Counted from the first letter of the stretch, positions 32,675 through 40,829 are shown. The stretch is 42,901 bases of DNA from Thermomicrobiales bacterium (GCA_023954495.1 JAMLIA010000023.1:1-42901); one strand, 5' to 3'. Translations and numbers: made by a program. Notes: generated from the sequence alone by a model not told the origin.

Positions 32675-32802
32675 GTCTATCCTCCGGTGTGCGAATCACT
32701 GCTACACGTGCCGACCGACCATTGGCCGATCCAATAGCAGAATAGCGCACTCCGTCCGGAGAGACTGGCTGTCAACACGCCCGGTTGCGCAGCGGTGCTG
32801 GC

Positions 32803-33711
32803 TCAGCCGATCGGTGCAGGGACAGGGCTGTTGTCGGCGTAGCGCCAGCGGTAGTAATGCTGGCCGATGTTGCCCGCCTCGACCTGCCAGCCGGCGGCGT
32901 TGTCGGGTGTGTAAGTCAGACAGCGTCGCTCGAAGCACTGAATCAGCACGTCCCGATCGACACCGGCGACCTTGACCGTCGCCCAATACGCCTCGGTGAT
33001 CGGGAAGCCGGTGGCGTAGAACGGATCCTGGAAGATCTTGCCCTGCGCCGTGTTGCCGTTGTCCCAGACGACGCCGCTCGAATTCATGAAATCCCAGAAG
33101 ACGGACGCGACCTGGTGGTCGATGCCCCACGTTTGCAAGCGATAGCCAGCAGTGACGCCAAAGCGCGCCAGGGAGCTGTCGGTGGTTGTCCGGCCATCGC
33201 GGGCGACACGGGTCGTCAGCACCTGGCCGTCCATCGCAGCCGGAGCGTTGAGCAGCCGCAGGAACGTCGCGTAGGTTGGCGCAGTCGGGTTGACCGCATC
33301 ACCGGCGACCGGGATCTGCGCCGGCTCCCAACTCCAGAACAGGTTATCGCCAGCCTGCACGCGCCCGGTAATCAGCTCCTTCGCCAGCAGACCGTTTGTG
33401 ACGTACCACGGGGAGTCGGGGGCAACAGTCGGATCGGTCGTGATCTCCATCCGACTCTTGTCGAAGTACTGGACGATGCGCTTGCCACCGGGCGCTTCGA
33501 CATACGGCTCGATGATGCCGCCGGTGTAGCCCGACGGCCCCCACATCCAGGTGCGGCTGACCGCGACATCCGCGACCGGCTTGTCAGTACGCTGCCAGGT
33601 GGTTTCGAACGCCGGAGTCCAGATCAGCGACCCAGCGCTGGCAGCCGAGGTCGCCAGGGGGAAAACAACGACAACAACAATAAACACCAACGGAATGAAC
33701 CGAGATCGCAC
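32803..33711 (-). CDS. Secreted WMWGP / FERR-LTYTP / GQHYY-RW family protein
   Basis: Exported protein of 302 residues with no known function. A signal peptide (MRSRFIPLVFIVVVVVFPLA, cut near ASA) is followed by SRTWMWGP (55-59). The middle has IVQYFDKSRMEI and TAPTYATFLRLLN. The C-terminus has QCFERRCLTYTP and GNIGQHYYRWRY. I associate these motifs with secreted Chloroflexi proteins, where they often precede other domains. It is the intact relative of the broken protein at 26460-28477, of which it covers only the first half. No enzyme motif is seen; its role at the surface is unknown. GTG start at 33711 with only a weak ribosome site, two bases after the stop of a coding-like fragment upstream. 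Confidence 0.78.
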   Translation of the reverse strand: MRSRFIPLVFIVVVVVFPLATSAASAGSLIWTPAFETTWQRTDKPVADVAVSRTWMWGPSGYTGGIIEPYVEAPGGKRIVQYFDKSRMEITTDPTVAPDSPWYVTNGLLAKELITGRVQAGDNLFWSWEPAQIPVAGDAVNPTAPTYATFLRLLNAPAAMDGQVLTTRVARDGRTTTDSSLARFGVTAGYRLQTWGIDHQVASVFWDFMNSSGVVWDNGNTAQGKIFQDPFYATGFPITEAYWATVKVAGVDRDVLIQCFERRCLTYTPDNAAGWQVEAGNIGQHYYRWRYADNSPVPAPIG

Positions 33712-33713
33712 AG

Positions 33714-33892
33714 TCAGATACTTCCAGAGTAGAGAACGGGTCGGGCGGTGACGCCGAGCTTCCCGGCCCCGGCGTCGAACCAGAAGTATTCACCGCCGGG
33801 GTGGCGGTTGCCGAATTCAAGGTTCGCATCGAGTTCGCGCCTGCGTCAGTGCCGCAGACCACTCGCGCGATAAAGTGGTCGGCAAAGTCCAA
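33714..33892 (-). pseudogene. Possible small gene or gene remnant upstream of the secreted protein
   Basis: On the minus strand, 43 codons ending at TGA 33714 read like real protein (GNRHPGGEYFWFDAGAGKLG). Their upstream end meets a stop, but a one-base change near 33835 joins them to a frame beginning TTG 33892 (DFADHFIARVVCGTDAGAN), giving about 59 residues. The stop lies two bases before the GTG of the secreted protein, as in an operon. It may be a small frameshifted gene or the tail of a gene cut off by the AT-richer stretch beside it. No family is recognised. Confidence 0.3.
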
Positions 33893-33964
33893 GTTTTGTC
33901 TGGGATATGGTAATGCAATCGTGTTGTTCGCAGCACCAGGCGTGTTGCTTCAAGGAGTTACATT

Positions 33965-34099
33965 ATGACTCTCGCTATCCGTTCTGCACACAACCAGCTT
34001 TCTGAACAACTGCAATGTGCGCTCAGCGACGGTTACCTGACCACTGAGCAGGTTCGAGAGCGGTGCATTTCAAACCCAATCGCCTCGACCTCAACGTAG
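33965..34099 (+). CDS. Small 44-residue hypothetical protein
   Basis: A short frame with an excellent ribosome site, AAGGAG seven bases before the ATG. The product (MTLAIRSAHNQLSEQLQ at the start, then a DGYLTTEQVRERC segment) is soluble, slightly charged and probably helical. I do not recognise it. It lies in the AT-richer stretch and is followed 96 bases later by another unknown gene in the same direction. That arrangement would fit a small two-gene module, but no motif proves it. Confidence 0.45.
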   Translation: MTLAIRSAHNQLSEQLQCALSDGYLTTEQVRERCISNPIASTST

Positions 34100-34195
34100 C
34101 CGAGGCTATACAGTGTGCCCACAACGACAGTCTTCCTCAGACAACTGTGGGTGCGGACTTGAGCTCCTTATCAGCCTCCTCGCTGACTAGCCTGC

Positions 34196-34816
34196 ATGCC
34201 AATCTGCGGACGCACCCTGCGTGAGGCAGTTGGCGAGTTCGTTCATCATCTGAATTCCCTGCTCAGCAGGATGTTGACGCATACACCTCTCCAGTCATTC
34301 GTCTCCGAACGCATCGAGAATGGCACTCGCCGCGAATTTGCAGTTGTCACGTTCCCTCGCCAAAGCGACGGGACTGCAACGATCGAACTGGCAACCGGAT
34401 ACGGTCTAATGGACTTCTACATTGCCCAGACGCTCGACGGTGTTGAGGATCCTGATCGGAAGCAATTGCGACTACGAGCCGTGAGCTATGTATATGCGCT
34501 TCAACCGCATTCGTGGGACGATCGCATCGTTCGGTGGGAGTACGTCAAATTCCCGGCTCAGGAGTCATTCTGGTGTCGCCATCATCTCCAGGGGCCGTTG
34601 GAGTTTGCGATTCGTGACAGCCGAGGTGCAATACATACCTCGACATTGAACGAATGGCACCTGCCAACCGGGTGGGTCACAATCGAAGAAGTCATCCGCT
34701 TCTGTCTACACGATCTCGAAGCGTCAGCGCTCACGGATCGCCAAGAGTGGCATGCGGCACTGAACGACAGCATCGAGATCTTTCGAACCCGATTCTCAGC
34801 GTTTGGTGAGACGTAG
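34196..34816 (+). CDS. Hypothetical protein in AT-richer patch
   Basis: A 206-codon frame; an in-frame TGA lies four codons before the ATG, so the start is at 34196 or later (another ATG is at 34271). The ribosome site is poor for both. The protein is soluble, without signal or membrane helix. The middle has VRWEYVKFPAQESFWCRHHLQG and the end has HLPTGWVTIEEVIRFCL. This outline (Trp-x-Tyr strand, His-His, then a closing helix) recalls small uncharacterised proteins linked to toxin-antitoxin loci, but only loosely. Codon use is less GC-rich than in the neighbouring genes, which suggests later acquisition. Function unknown. Confidence 0.6.
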   Translation: MPICGRTLREAVGEFVHHLNSLLSRMLTHTPLQSFVSERIENGTRREFAVVTFPRQSDGTATIELATGYGLMDFYIAQTLDGVEDPDRKQLRLRAVSYVYALQPHSWDDRIVRWEYVKFPAQESFWCRHHLQGPLEFAIRDSRGAIHTSTLNEWHLPTGWVTIEEVIRFCLHDLEASALTDRQEWHAALNDSIEIFRTRFSAFGET

Positions 34817-35159
34817 AAGCGCCTGCGCTCGCCGGGCCCGCGTTTAGCCAATACTGCTGCTTCACCTGCCGTCTGCGTTGCGCAGCCAAGCGCATACCCT
34901 GAATTCGTTGTAGAATTCACAACCCGAGGCATGTCGATGCGCAGGGTCGTCAGGACAGCGTGCGCTGGTCACGTCCTGACAGCGAATCTGGGCCATCCGA
35001 TGGGGGTCGGAACGCTACCTCGGTCCGGTACAGCGACCACCTGCGGCGACATCCACGTCTGGCCGACGAGAGGCGTCAGGCACCTCGTTGCGCACCTGCG
35101 CACGAGCGATTGCGATGTCTACCCGTCGGCACGTTCAATCTCTGGGAGGCGTACCGGTC
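34817..35159. other. 343-base leader region before pntAA
   Basis: No convincing gene is seen. The region holds an inverted repeat TGAATTC-GAATTCA (34900-34919) and a stronger hairpin (34949-34980). Open frames that overlap it upstream of the pntAA start lack family-like sequence and are treated as shadows. Confidence 0.5.
34949..34980 (+). promoter_or_regulatory. Hairpin in the pntAA leader
   Basis: GTCAGGAC (34949-34956) and GTCCTGAC (34973-34980) are exact reverse complements separated by 16 bases, and three further pairs can form inside. It stands 179 bases before the pntAA start without a T-run, so an operator or leader RNA element is more likely than a terminator. Confidence 0.4.
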
Positions 35160-36362
35160 ATGGTGGAATCCGCACCTACAGCTGCTGCCCAGGCCCGTCC
35201 GGTAACCATCGGCGTGCCGAAAGAGATCGTCGAGAACGAGCGTCGCGTCGCGCTCATCCCCGACGCAGTCAAGAAATTTGTGGCAGCCGGCCACTCCGTC
35301 CTCATTCAGTCCGGGGCAGGGCTGGAGGCGGCGTACACCGATGATGCCTATACGGCAGCCGGTGGGACGATTGTGCCGGACGCCGCTGCCGTGTTCGGCA
35401 AAGCTGATCTGATCCTCAAGATTCAGAAGCCGGAACCGAACGAAGTCGCGATGCTGCGCAATAGCACGACGCTCCTCGCCATGCTGCAGCCGCTGGTGAA
35501 CCACGATCTCGTCCGCCAACTGGCGAGCGCAGGCGTGACGTCCGTCTCGATGGACGCGATCCCGCGCACGACGCGCGCGCAGTCGATGGACGTGCTCTCG
35601 GCGATGAGTACGCTCGGTGGCTACAAGGCCGTCCTGCTGGCAGCCGACAACATGCCCAAGATCTTCCCGATGCTGATGACCGCCGCCGGCACAATCGCAC
35701 CGGCCAAGGTGCTGATCATCGGCGCTGGCGTGGCCGGGCTGCAGGCGATCGCGACGGCACGTCGCCTCGGCGCGGTCGTCGAGGCGTATGACACTCGCCC
35801 GGTCGTCAAGGAGCAGGTCGAGTCGCTCGGCGGCAAGTTCGTCGAAGTCGACATGACCGGCATTGAGGCACAGACGCAGGATGCCGGTGGCTATGCCCGC
35901 GAGGCGTCGCCAGAGCTGCTGCGCCGCCAGCAGGAGACGATGGCAAACCGGGCGGCGCGCTCCGACGTGGTCATCACTACGGCGCTCGTGCCGGGCCGAC
36001 CAGCTCCGAAGCTGGTGATGGCCGACACCGTCGCTAAGATGCAGACCGGCTCAGTGATCGTCGATATGGCCGCCGAGACGGGTGGCAACTGTGAGCTGAC
36101 CGTCCCCGGCGAGATCATCACGACACCCAACGGGGTGACGATCATCGGTCTGACGAACCTGCCGTCCACGCTACCGTTCCACGCGAGCCAGATGTACTCG
36201 AAGAACCTGCAGAACCTCCTGGCGATCATGCTGACCAAGGAGGGCGCGCTGAACATGAACTTCGAGGATGACATCATCAAGGGCACGACGATCACGATGG
36301 ACGGTGCGATCATCCACGAGGCCACGAATAAGGCGATGGGACAACCGGCCGCAACGAGCTGA
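35160..36362 (+). CDS. pntAA: NAD(P) transhydrogenase alpha subunit, NAD-binding part
   Basis: Soluble NAD(H)-binding domain I of the proton-translocating transhydrogenase, which makes NADPH from NADH using the proton gradient. The 400 residues begin with VTIGVPKEIVENERRVALIP, typical of the alanine dehydrogenase/PntA fold. The regions PRTTRAQSMDVLSAMS and VLIIGAGVAGLQAIATARRLGA (GAGVAG at 188-193) bind NAD. It lacks the C-terminal membrane helices of E. coli PntA, which are encoded separately by the next gene, as in Rhodospirillum. ATG 35160 has GGGAGG ten bases upstream. It leads the pntAA-pntAB-pntB operon. Confidence 0.93.
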   Translation: MVESAPTAAAQARPVTIGVPKEIVENERRVALIPDAVKKFVAAGHSVLIQSGAGLEAAYTDDAYTAAGGTIVPDAAAVFGKADLILKIQKPEPNEVAMLRNSTTLLAMLQPLVNHDLVRQLASAGVTSVSMDAIPRTTRAQSMDVLSAMSTLGGYKAVLLAADNMPKIFPMLMTAAGTIAPAKVLIIGAGVAGLQAIATARRLGAVVEAYDTRPVVKEQVESLGGKFVEVDMTGIEAQTQDAGGYAREASPELLRRQQETMANRAARSDVVITTALVPGRPAPKLVMADTVAKMQTGSVIVDMAAETGGNCELTVPGEIITTPNGVTIIGLTNLPSTLPFHASQMYSKNLQNLLAIMLTKEGALNMNFEDDIIKGTTITMDGAIIHEATNKAMGQPAATS

Positions 36363-36434
36363 ACGACTGACGATCAGCGAGCGTTGGACCTGGGGGTAAG
36401 GAGAGGTTGTGCGTCATGAATCGGGGGCTCGGGT

Positions 36435-36746
36435 ATGAGTAACGAGGTCCTCCTCGGGATCTACGTCTTCCTGCTGGCGATCTTCGTCGGCGTTGAGGTA
36501 ATCGGCAAGGTGCCATCGACCCTGCACACGCCGCTGATGTCGGCGACGAACGCCATCCACGGCATCGTCCTGCTCGGCGCGATGATCGTGCTCGGCTGGG
36601 CAGATCAGTGGTGGCTGCAAGTGATTGGCTTTTTCGCGGTGATCCTCGGCGCGGCCAACGTCTTCGGCGGCTTCGTCGTGACTGACCGCATGCTGGAGAT
36701 GTTCAAGCGCAAGCCGGGCGCTGGATCGGCAGGCCAGAAGCGATGA
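36435..36746 (+). CDS. pntAB: NAD(P) transhydrogenase alpha subunit, membrane part
   Basis: Small membrane subunit of 103 residues with three to four helices (GIYVFLLAIFVGVEVIG, then the AIHGIVLLGAMIVLG helix, then VIGFFAVILGAANVFGGF). It is equivalent to the C-terminal helices of single-chain PntA and forms part of the proton channel with PntB. TPLMSATNAIHGIV and NVFGGFVVTDRMLEMF are conserved family stretches. The ATG lies 72 bases after pntAA and the stop overlaps the start of pntB by four bases (ATGA). Confidence 0.92.
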   Translation: MSNEVLLGIYVFLLAIFVGVEVIGKVPSTLHTPLMSATNAIHGIVLLGAMIVLGWADQWWLQVIGFFAVILGAANVFGGFVVTDRMLEMFKRKPGAGSAGQKR

Positions 36747-38179
36747 GCGATCTGTTTACGACCCGCGACGGTCTGGTCGGACTGGCCTATCTCGTCGCTG
36801 CGATCTTCTTTATCTTCGGTCTGCGCTACCTGTCGAACGCCCAGACGGCGCGACGCGGCAACCAGATCGCCGCAATCGGCATGGGTATCGCCATTCTGGC
36901 GACATTCTTCCTCCACCAGGATGGTGTGGGGATGTCGGCCACCAACATCGTCCTGATCATCGTTGCCATCGCGATCGGCGGCGCTGCATCGACCTATCCG
37001 TCACGCAAGGTGCCGATGACGGCGATGCCGCAGATGGTCGCCATCTTCAACGGCATGGGCGGCGCGACGGCAGCACTGGTTGCCATCGGCGAGTTCATGC
37101 ACCTGAGCGACGAGCTCAGCCGCGGACAGACCATCTCGGTCGTCCTCGGCGTCATCATCGGCTCGATCTCCTTTGCCGGTAGTGTCATCGCCTTCCTGAA
37201 GCTGCAGGAGATGATCTCCGGTCGGCCAATCGTCTGGACCGGACAGAACATCGTCAACGCGATCGTCGCCCTGGGCATCGTGGTGCTCGGCGTCTCGGTG
37301 GCGCTCGGCTTTGTCGAGGGTGATACGGCCAAGGGCCTGCTGCTTGGCGTCTTCGGCCTGTCGCTGCTGCTCGGTCTGGCGACGGTGCTGCCCATCGGTG
37401 GCGCGGACATGCCGGTCGTCATCGCGATCCTGAACTCGTTCACGGGCGTCGCGGCGGCCATCACCGGCTTCCAGCTCGACAACCAGGCGCTGATCGTGGC
37501 TGGTGCGCTCGTTGGTGCGTCCGGTGCATTCCTGACGCTGTTGATGGCTCGCGCGATGAATCGCTCCGTCTCCAACGTCCTCTTCGGCGCATTCGGCTCG
37601 CACACAACATCTGGTGGTGGTGCCACTGGCGCAGGCGGCGAGGCGCTGCCGGTGCGCGAGATCAGCGCCGAGGATGCGGCGATCCCGCTGTCATATGCCG
37701 AGCGCGTCATCATCGTGCCGGGCTACGGTCTCGCCGTGGCGCAGGCGCAGCAGCAGGTGCGTGAGCTGGCCGATCTGCTCAAGGAGCGCGGCGTCGATGT
37801 GCGCTACGCAATCCACCCGGTGGCAGGTCGTATGCCGGGCCACATGAACGTCCTCCTCGCCGAGGCCAACGTCGCTTACGACGACCTCTACGAGATGGAG
37901 CAGATCAATGACGACTTCGCCAACACCGATGTCGCGCTCGTGATCGGCGCGAACGACGTCACCAACCCGGCGGCGCGCAGCGACACGAGCAGCCCGATTT
38001 ACGGCATGCCGATTCTGAACGTCGACCAGGCGAAGAACATCATCGTCCTGAAGCGTGGTATGAGCTCCGGCTTCGCCGGCATCGAGAACATGCTCTTCCA
38101 CGACCCGAAGACATCGATGCTCTTCGGCGACGCCCGCGCCTCCCTCGGCAAGCTGATCGAGGCGGTCAAGGCGACCTAG
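36743..38179 (+). CDS. pntB: NAD(P) transhydrogenase beta subunit
   Basis: Membrane and NADP(H)-binding subunit of 478 residues. About eight to nine helices form the proton channel (domain II), including MPQMVAIFNGMGGATAALVA. After a linker near 300, domain III binds NADP(H): VIIVPGYGLAVAQAQ, GRMPGHMNVLLAEA, VIGANDVTNPAA and NIIVLKRGMSSGFAGIEN are all family signatures. With PntAA and PntAB it makes a complete three-gene transhydrogenase. The start overlaps pntAB by four bases. A hairpin follows 21 bases after the stop. Confidence 0.95.
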   Translation: MSDLFTTRDGLVGLAYLVAAIFFIFGLRYLSNAQTARRGNQIAAIGMGIAILATFFLHQDGVGMSATNIVLIIVAIAIGGAASTYPSRKVPMTAMPQMVAIFNGMGGATAALVAIGEFMHLSDELSRGQTISVVLGVIIGSISFAGSVIAFLKLQEMISGRPIVWTGQNIVNAIVALGIVVLGVSVALGFVEGDTAKGLLLGVFGLSLLLGLATVLPIGGADMPVVIAILNSFTGVAAAITGFQLDNQALIVAGALVGASGAFLTLLMARAMNRSVSNVLFGAFGSHTTSGGGATGAGGEALPVREISAEDAAIPLSYAERVIIVPGYGLAVAQAQQQVRELADLLKERGVDVRYAIHPVAGRMPGHMNVLLAEANVAYDDLYEMEQINDDFANTDVALVIGANDVTNPAARSDTSSPIYGMPILNVDQAKNIIVLKRGMSSGFAGIENMLFHDPKTSMLFGDARASLGKLIEAVKAT

Positions 38180-38200
38180 GCCCAGCACATCTGACACAGT

Positions 38201-38234
38201 GACACGAGCGGGGGAGAAATCTCCCGCCCGTGTC
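38201..38234 (+). terminator. Hairpin ending the pnt operon
   Basis: GACACG-A-GCGGG pairs with CCCGC-C-CGTGTC around a 10-base apical segment, with one A-C mismatch. GTTGTCC follows. It also faces the convergent cupin gene. Confidence 0.65.
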
Positions 38235-38256
38235 GTTGTCCACGCACAACAGTCGC

Positions 38257-38781
38257 TCATCGACTGGCAGACGGTGGCCGATAGCCGCGCAGGCGGACAA
38301 ACGGTCGGAGCAACAGACCTCCAACCCGGATGATCGACCAGGGCGGCGATGTCGGACGCAACACATCGCCGTAGCTGCTGATGAGAACGATCATCCTCGG
38401 CGTTACTTTCACGCCGTCAGACGTCGGAGGTGTTTCGTCCATCAACGCAAACCAGTCGCGGAAGAACTCTTCACTCCGCAGCGCCGGTCGCGCTTCCTGC
38501 AGAGAGTGGGCGTCCTCCGGGCCGGGGTTCCAGAAGTTGTGGGGAACATTGGGAGGAATGACGATGCGCTCACCAGCGCGAACGACGTACTCCTGTCCTT
38601 CAATCGAGAAATGCAGCACTCCAGCCAACACTTCAGCTGATGTCTCCTGATGTGGGTGAACATGCATCGGCTCCGGTGGTCCGGGCGGGTTGACCGTGTC
38701 AATCTGTAGCAGAGCTGCATCATGATGAACAAACAGCATGCGCTGACCAGTGCGGGGATTGACGATCTCGTTGGTGGGCAT
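38257..38781 (-). CDS. Cupin-domain protein
   Basis: Small beta-barrel protein of 174 residues. The first cupin motif is MHVHPHQETSAEVLAGVLHF (metal ligands His, His and Glu) and the second is IVIPPNVPHNFWNPG, giving the usual metal site. The C-terminal ~60 residues, with a hydrophobic stretch (WSIIRVGGLLLRPF) and a basic end, lie outside the barrel. The ATG at 38781 has AGGAAGGAG in front. It is divergent from a TetR gene across 85 bases that hold a promoter and palindrome, so it is a likely TetR target. Whether it is an enzyme (for example a dioxygenase) or a binding protein is unknown. Confidence 0.82.
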   Translation of the reverse strand: MPTNEIVNPRTGQRMLFVHHDAALLQIDTVNPPGPPEPMHVHPHQETSAEVLAGVLHFSIEGQEYVVRAGERIVIPPNVPHNFWNPGPEDAHSLQEARPALRSEEFFRDWFALMDETPPTSDGVKVTPRMIVLISSYGDVLRPTSPPWSIIRVGGLLLRPFVRLRGYRPPSASR

Positions 38782-38831
38782 GGCCGACTCCTTCCTCTGG
38801 GTGAACGTCGATGCTGTGGTTCGGCACATTG

Positions 38832-38860
38832 TTTGATATTCGATAGAGTGAATCTATACT
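38832..38860 (+). promoter_or_regulatory. Promoter of the TetR gene, giving a leaderless message
   Basis: TTTGAT (38832-38837) and TATACT (38855-38860) are separated by exactly 17 bases. The ATG of the TetR gene begins seven bases after the -10, which is where transcription normally starts, so the message should have no leader. No ribosome site is present, in agreement. Confidence 0.55.
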
Positions 38861-38866
38861 GAATAT
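38836..38866. promoter_or_regulatory. Nested inverted repeats over the TetR promoter (candidate operator)
   Basis: ATATTC (38836-38841) and GAATAT (38861-38866) form outer arms; ATAGA (38843-38847) and TCTAT (38853-38857) form inner arms around GTGAA. They cover the space between -35 and start codon, fitting autorepression and control of the divergent cupin gene. Confidence 0.5.
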
Positions 38867-39508
38867 ATGACACCGTCAAGATCTCGCCGCCAATACGATT
38901 CAGCCAGACGCCGCGAACAGGCCGCAGCCACCCATGAGCGTATTCTCGTGACTGCTGAGCGGCTATTCGCCGAGTTCGGCTACACGACGGTAACGATGGA
39001 CTTGATTGCTCGGGAGGCCGGTGTTGCGGTCGCGACTGTCTATCAGCACTTCCCGGCACGAACGGCGATCATCGAAGCTATGGCTGATGCCGTTGTTGCT
39101 GCGCCGGATCTGAACGTTGAACAGGTGACAGCCGAGGTCGACCCAATCGAGCGCTTCAAAATCGGAGCACGGATCATCAGTGACCTGAACGAGCGAGCGT
39201 GGCTGGTCAACAGCATCTTGCGCGATTCGCGCGGAAGTGACGCAAGGCTGGCAGAGATATGGAACACGTGGCAGTCGCGTCACTACAACGCGGTTCGGCG
39301 CGCGGTCGACTCACTGGCTGCTGCTGGCGATCTGCGCGCAGGCGTCGATACTGAGCGGGCTGCCGACGTGCTCTACGCGCTGATGGGCAGCGAAGTGTAC
39401 CGGGCACTTGTCAACGAACGTGGCTGGACGCGGAAACAGTACGAAGAGTGGCTCTTCCAGATTACCAGCCGCGAACTGCTGGACGGTCCACCAAACGACC
39501 TGCGGTAG
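38867..39508 (+). CDS. TetR/AcrR-family transcriptional regulator
   Basis: One-component repressor of 213 residues. The N-terminal DNA-binding domain reads RILVTAERLFAEFGYTTVTM, then IAREAGVAVATVYQHFPARTAII, the classical TetR helix-turn-helix. The rest is the variable ligand-binding and dimer domain with a conserved-looking end (GWTRKQYEEWLFQIT). It is divergent from the cupin gene and its start seems to coincide with the transcription start, under a palindrome. Ligand unknown; the cupin gene, and less likely the amidohydrolase 61 bases downstream, are candidate targets. Confidence 0.9.
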   Translation: MTPSRSRRQYDSARRREQAAATHERILVTAERLFAEFGYTTVTMDLIAREAGVAVATVYQHFPARTAIIEAMADAVVAAPDLNVEQVTAEVDPIERFKIGARIISDLNERAWLVNSILRDSRGSDARLAEIWNTWQSRHYNAVRRAVDSLAAAGDLRAGVDTERAADVLYALMGSEVYRALVNERGWTRKQYEEWLFQITSRELLDGPPNDLR

Positions 39509-39569
39509 ACTAGCCGCGGCGTGCCTCTCGGCGATGCCAGGAGAGAACGATGGAGATGGGAGAGACGCG

Positions 39570-40802
39570 ATGGCAGGGCGATATCTGATTCGTGGCGGTG
39601 TGCTGATTGACGGTACCGGCGCAGATCCGATTGAGGACGGCGCGGTTCTGGTCGAGGACGACAAGATTGTCGAAGTCGGACCGGCCAGCGCCATTTCGGC
39701 CGGCAGGGCGGACGTGATCGACGCCAAGGGCCGCACGATCATGCCGGGCATGATCGACACCCATATCCACATCGGCTCGGATGGCAACCCGAACCCGATG
39801 GGACGGCTCAAGGACCTCGTCGCGTATTCCGCTATCAAGTCGGCGGTCCACGCCAAGGCGCTGTTGGAGGCGGGCTTCACCGCCGTCCGCGATGCCGGCG
39901 CGCACGGCTACACCAACATCGCCACCCGCCAGGCGATCAACAACGGGCTGATCGTCGGGCCGCGCATGCGCGCGCCGGGCTACGGACTGACCAGCACCGG
40001 CGGCCACGGCGATAGCTACTACCGCCCAGAGGTCCACATCGACAATCCCGGTCTGGTCGACGGACCGGACGAAGTGCGCCGCACCACCCGCCTGATGCTG
40101 AAGATGGGTGCCGACTGCATCAAGTTCGTCTCGGCCACTGGCGGTGTCATGTCGGACGGCGACGAGCCGGCAGTGCCGCAGTTCACTGTCGAGGAGATGG
40201 CGGCAGGCATCCACGAGGCCAAGATGCACGGCGTCTACACCTTCGCGCACGCGCAGGGCAATCAGGGCATCAAGAACGCCATCACGGCCGGTATCAACAG
40301 CATCGAGCACGGCTTCTGGATCGATGATGAAGCTGCCCAGATGATGATCGACAACAACGTCTGGTTCGTCCCGACACTCAACGCCGTCTATCAGATCGTT
40401 GAGTACGGCGAAGAGGCTGGTATCCCGTCCTACGCGGTGCGCAAGGCACGCGCTGCGCAGGAAGCCCACCTCGAGAGCTTCGACCGCGCCTACAAGGCGG
40501 GCGTCAAGATCGCGATGGGCACAGACGCCGGCACGCCGTTCAATCGCCAGGGCGAGAACGCGATCGAGGTTGACCTGATGGTCCGCGCCGGCATGAAGGC
40601 GATGGACGCCATCGTCGCCACAACCAAGACTGCTGCCGAGCTGCTGCAGTGGGGCGACAAGACCGGCACGCTGGAGGCCGGCAAGTGGGCCGATGTCATC
40701 CTCGTCGACGGCAACCCGCTCGACAACGTCGGCATCCTCCGCCAGCCGGATCATATTGCGCTGGTCATGAAGGGCGGCACCGTCGCCGCAAGCCGGATGT
40801 AG
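39570..40802 (+). CDS. Amidohydrolase, imidazolonepropionase-like (second copy)
   Basis: Metal-dependent hydrolase of 410 residues. Metal motifs are MIDTHIHIGSD (His-x-His), CIKFVSATGGV (bridging Lys), TFAHAQG, SIEHGFWI and the catalytic Asp in MGTDAG. The C-terminal TGTLEAGKWADVILV strand is typical. It is a paralogue of the protein at 13996-15198; in the region before the bridging Lys both have the STGGH segment followed by a long helical stretch. The start ATG 39570 has GGGAGAG upstream; the frame is open to 39408, overlapping the TetR gene, but that part looks non-coding. It may be cotranscribed with the TetR gene. Substrate unknown. Confidence 0.87.
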   Translation: MAGRYLIRGGVLIDGTGADPIEDGAVLVEDDKIVEVGPASAISAGRADVIDAKGRTIMPGMIDTHIHIGSDGNPNPMGRLKDLVAYSAIKSAVHAKALLEAGFTAVRDAGAHGYTNIATRQAINNGLIVGPRMRAPGYGLTSTGGHGDSYYRPEVHIDNPGLVDGPDEVRRTTRLMLKMGADCIKFVSATGGVMSDGDEPAVPQFTVEEMAAGIHEAKMHGVYTFAHAQGNQGIKNAITAGINSIEHGFWIDDEAAQMMIDNNVWFVPTLNAVYQIVEYGEEAGIPSYAVRKARAAQEAHLESFDRAYKAGVKIAMGTDAGTPFNRQGENAIEVDLMVRAGMKAMDAIVATTKTAAELLQWGDKTGTLEAGKWADVILVDGNPLDNVGILRQPDHIALVMKGGTVAASRM

Positions 40803-40829
40803 GCCGACAACCAATCCATCTGCAACAGC

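Noticed and set aside
33801-33968. Plus-strand frame ending in an ATGA overlap with the 44-residue ORF
   Set aside because: It could start at GTG 33801, but there is no ribosome site and the opposite strand reads more like protein.
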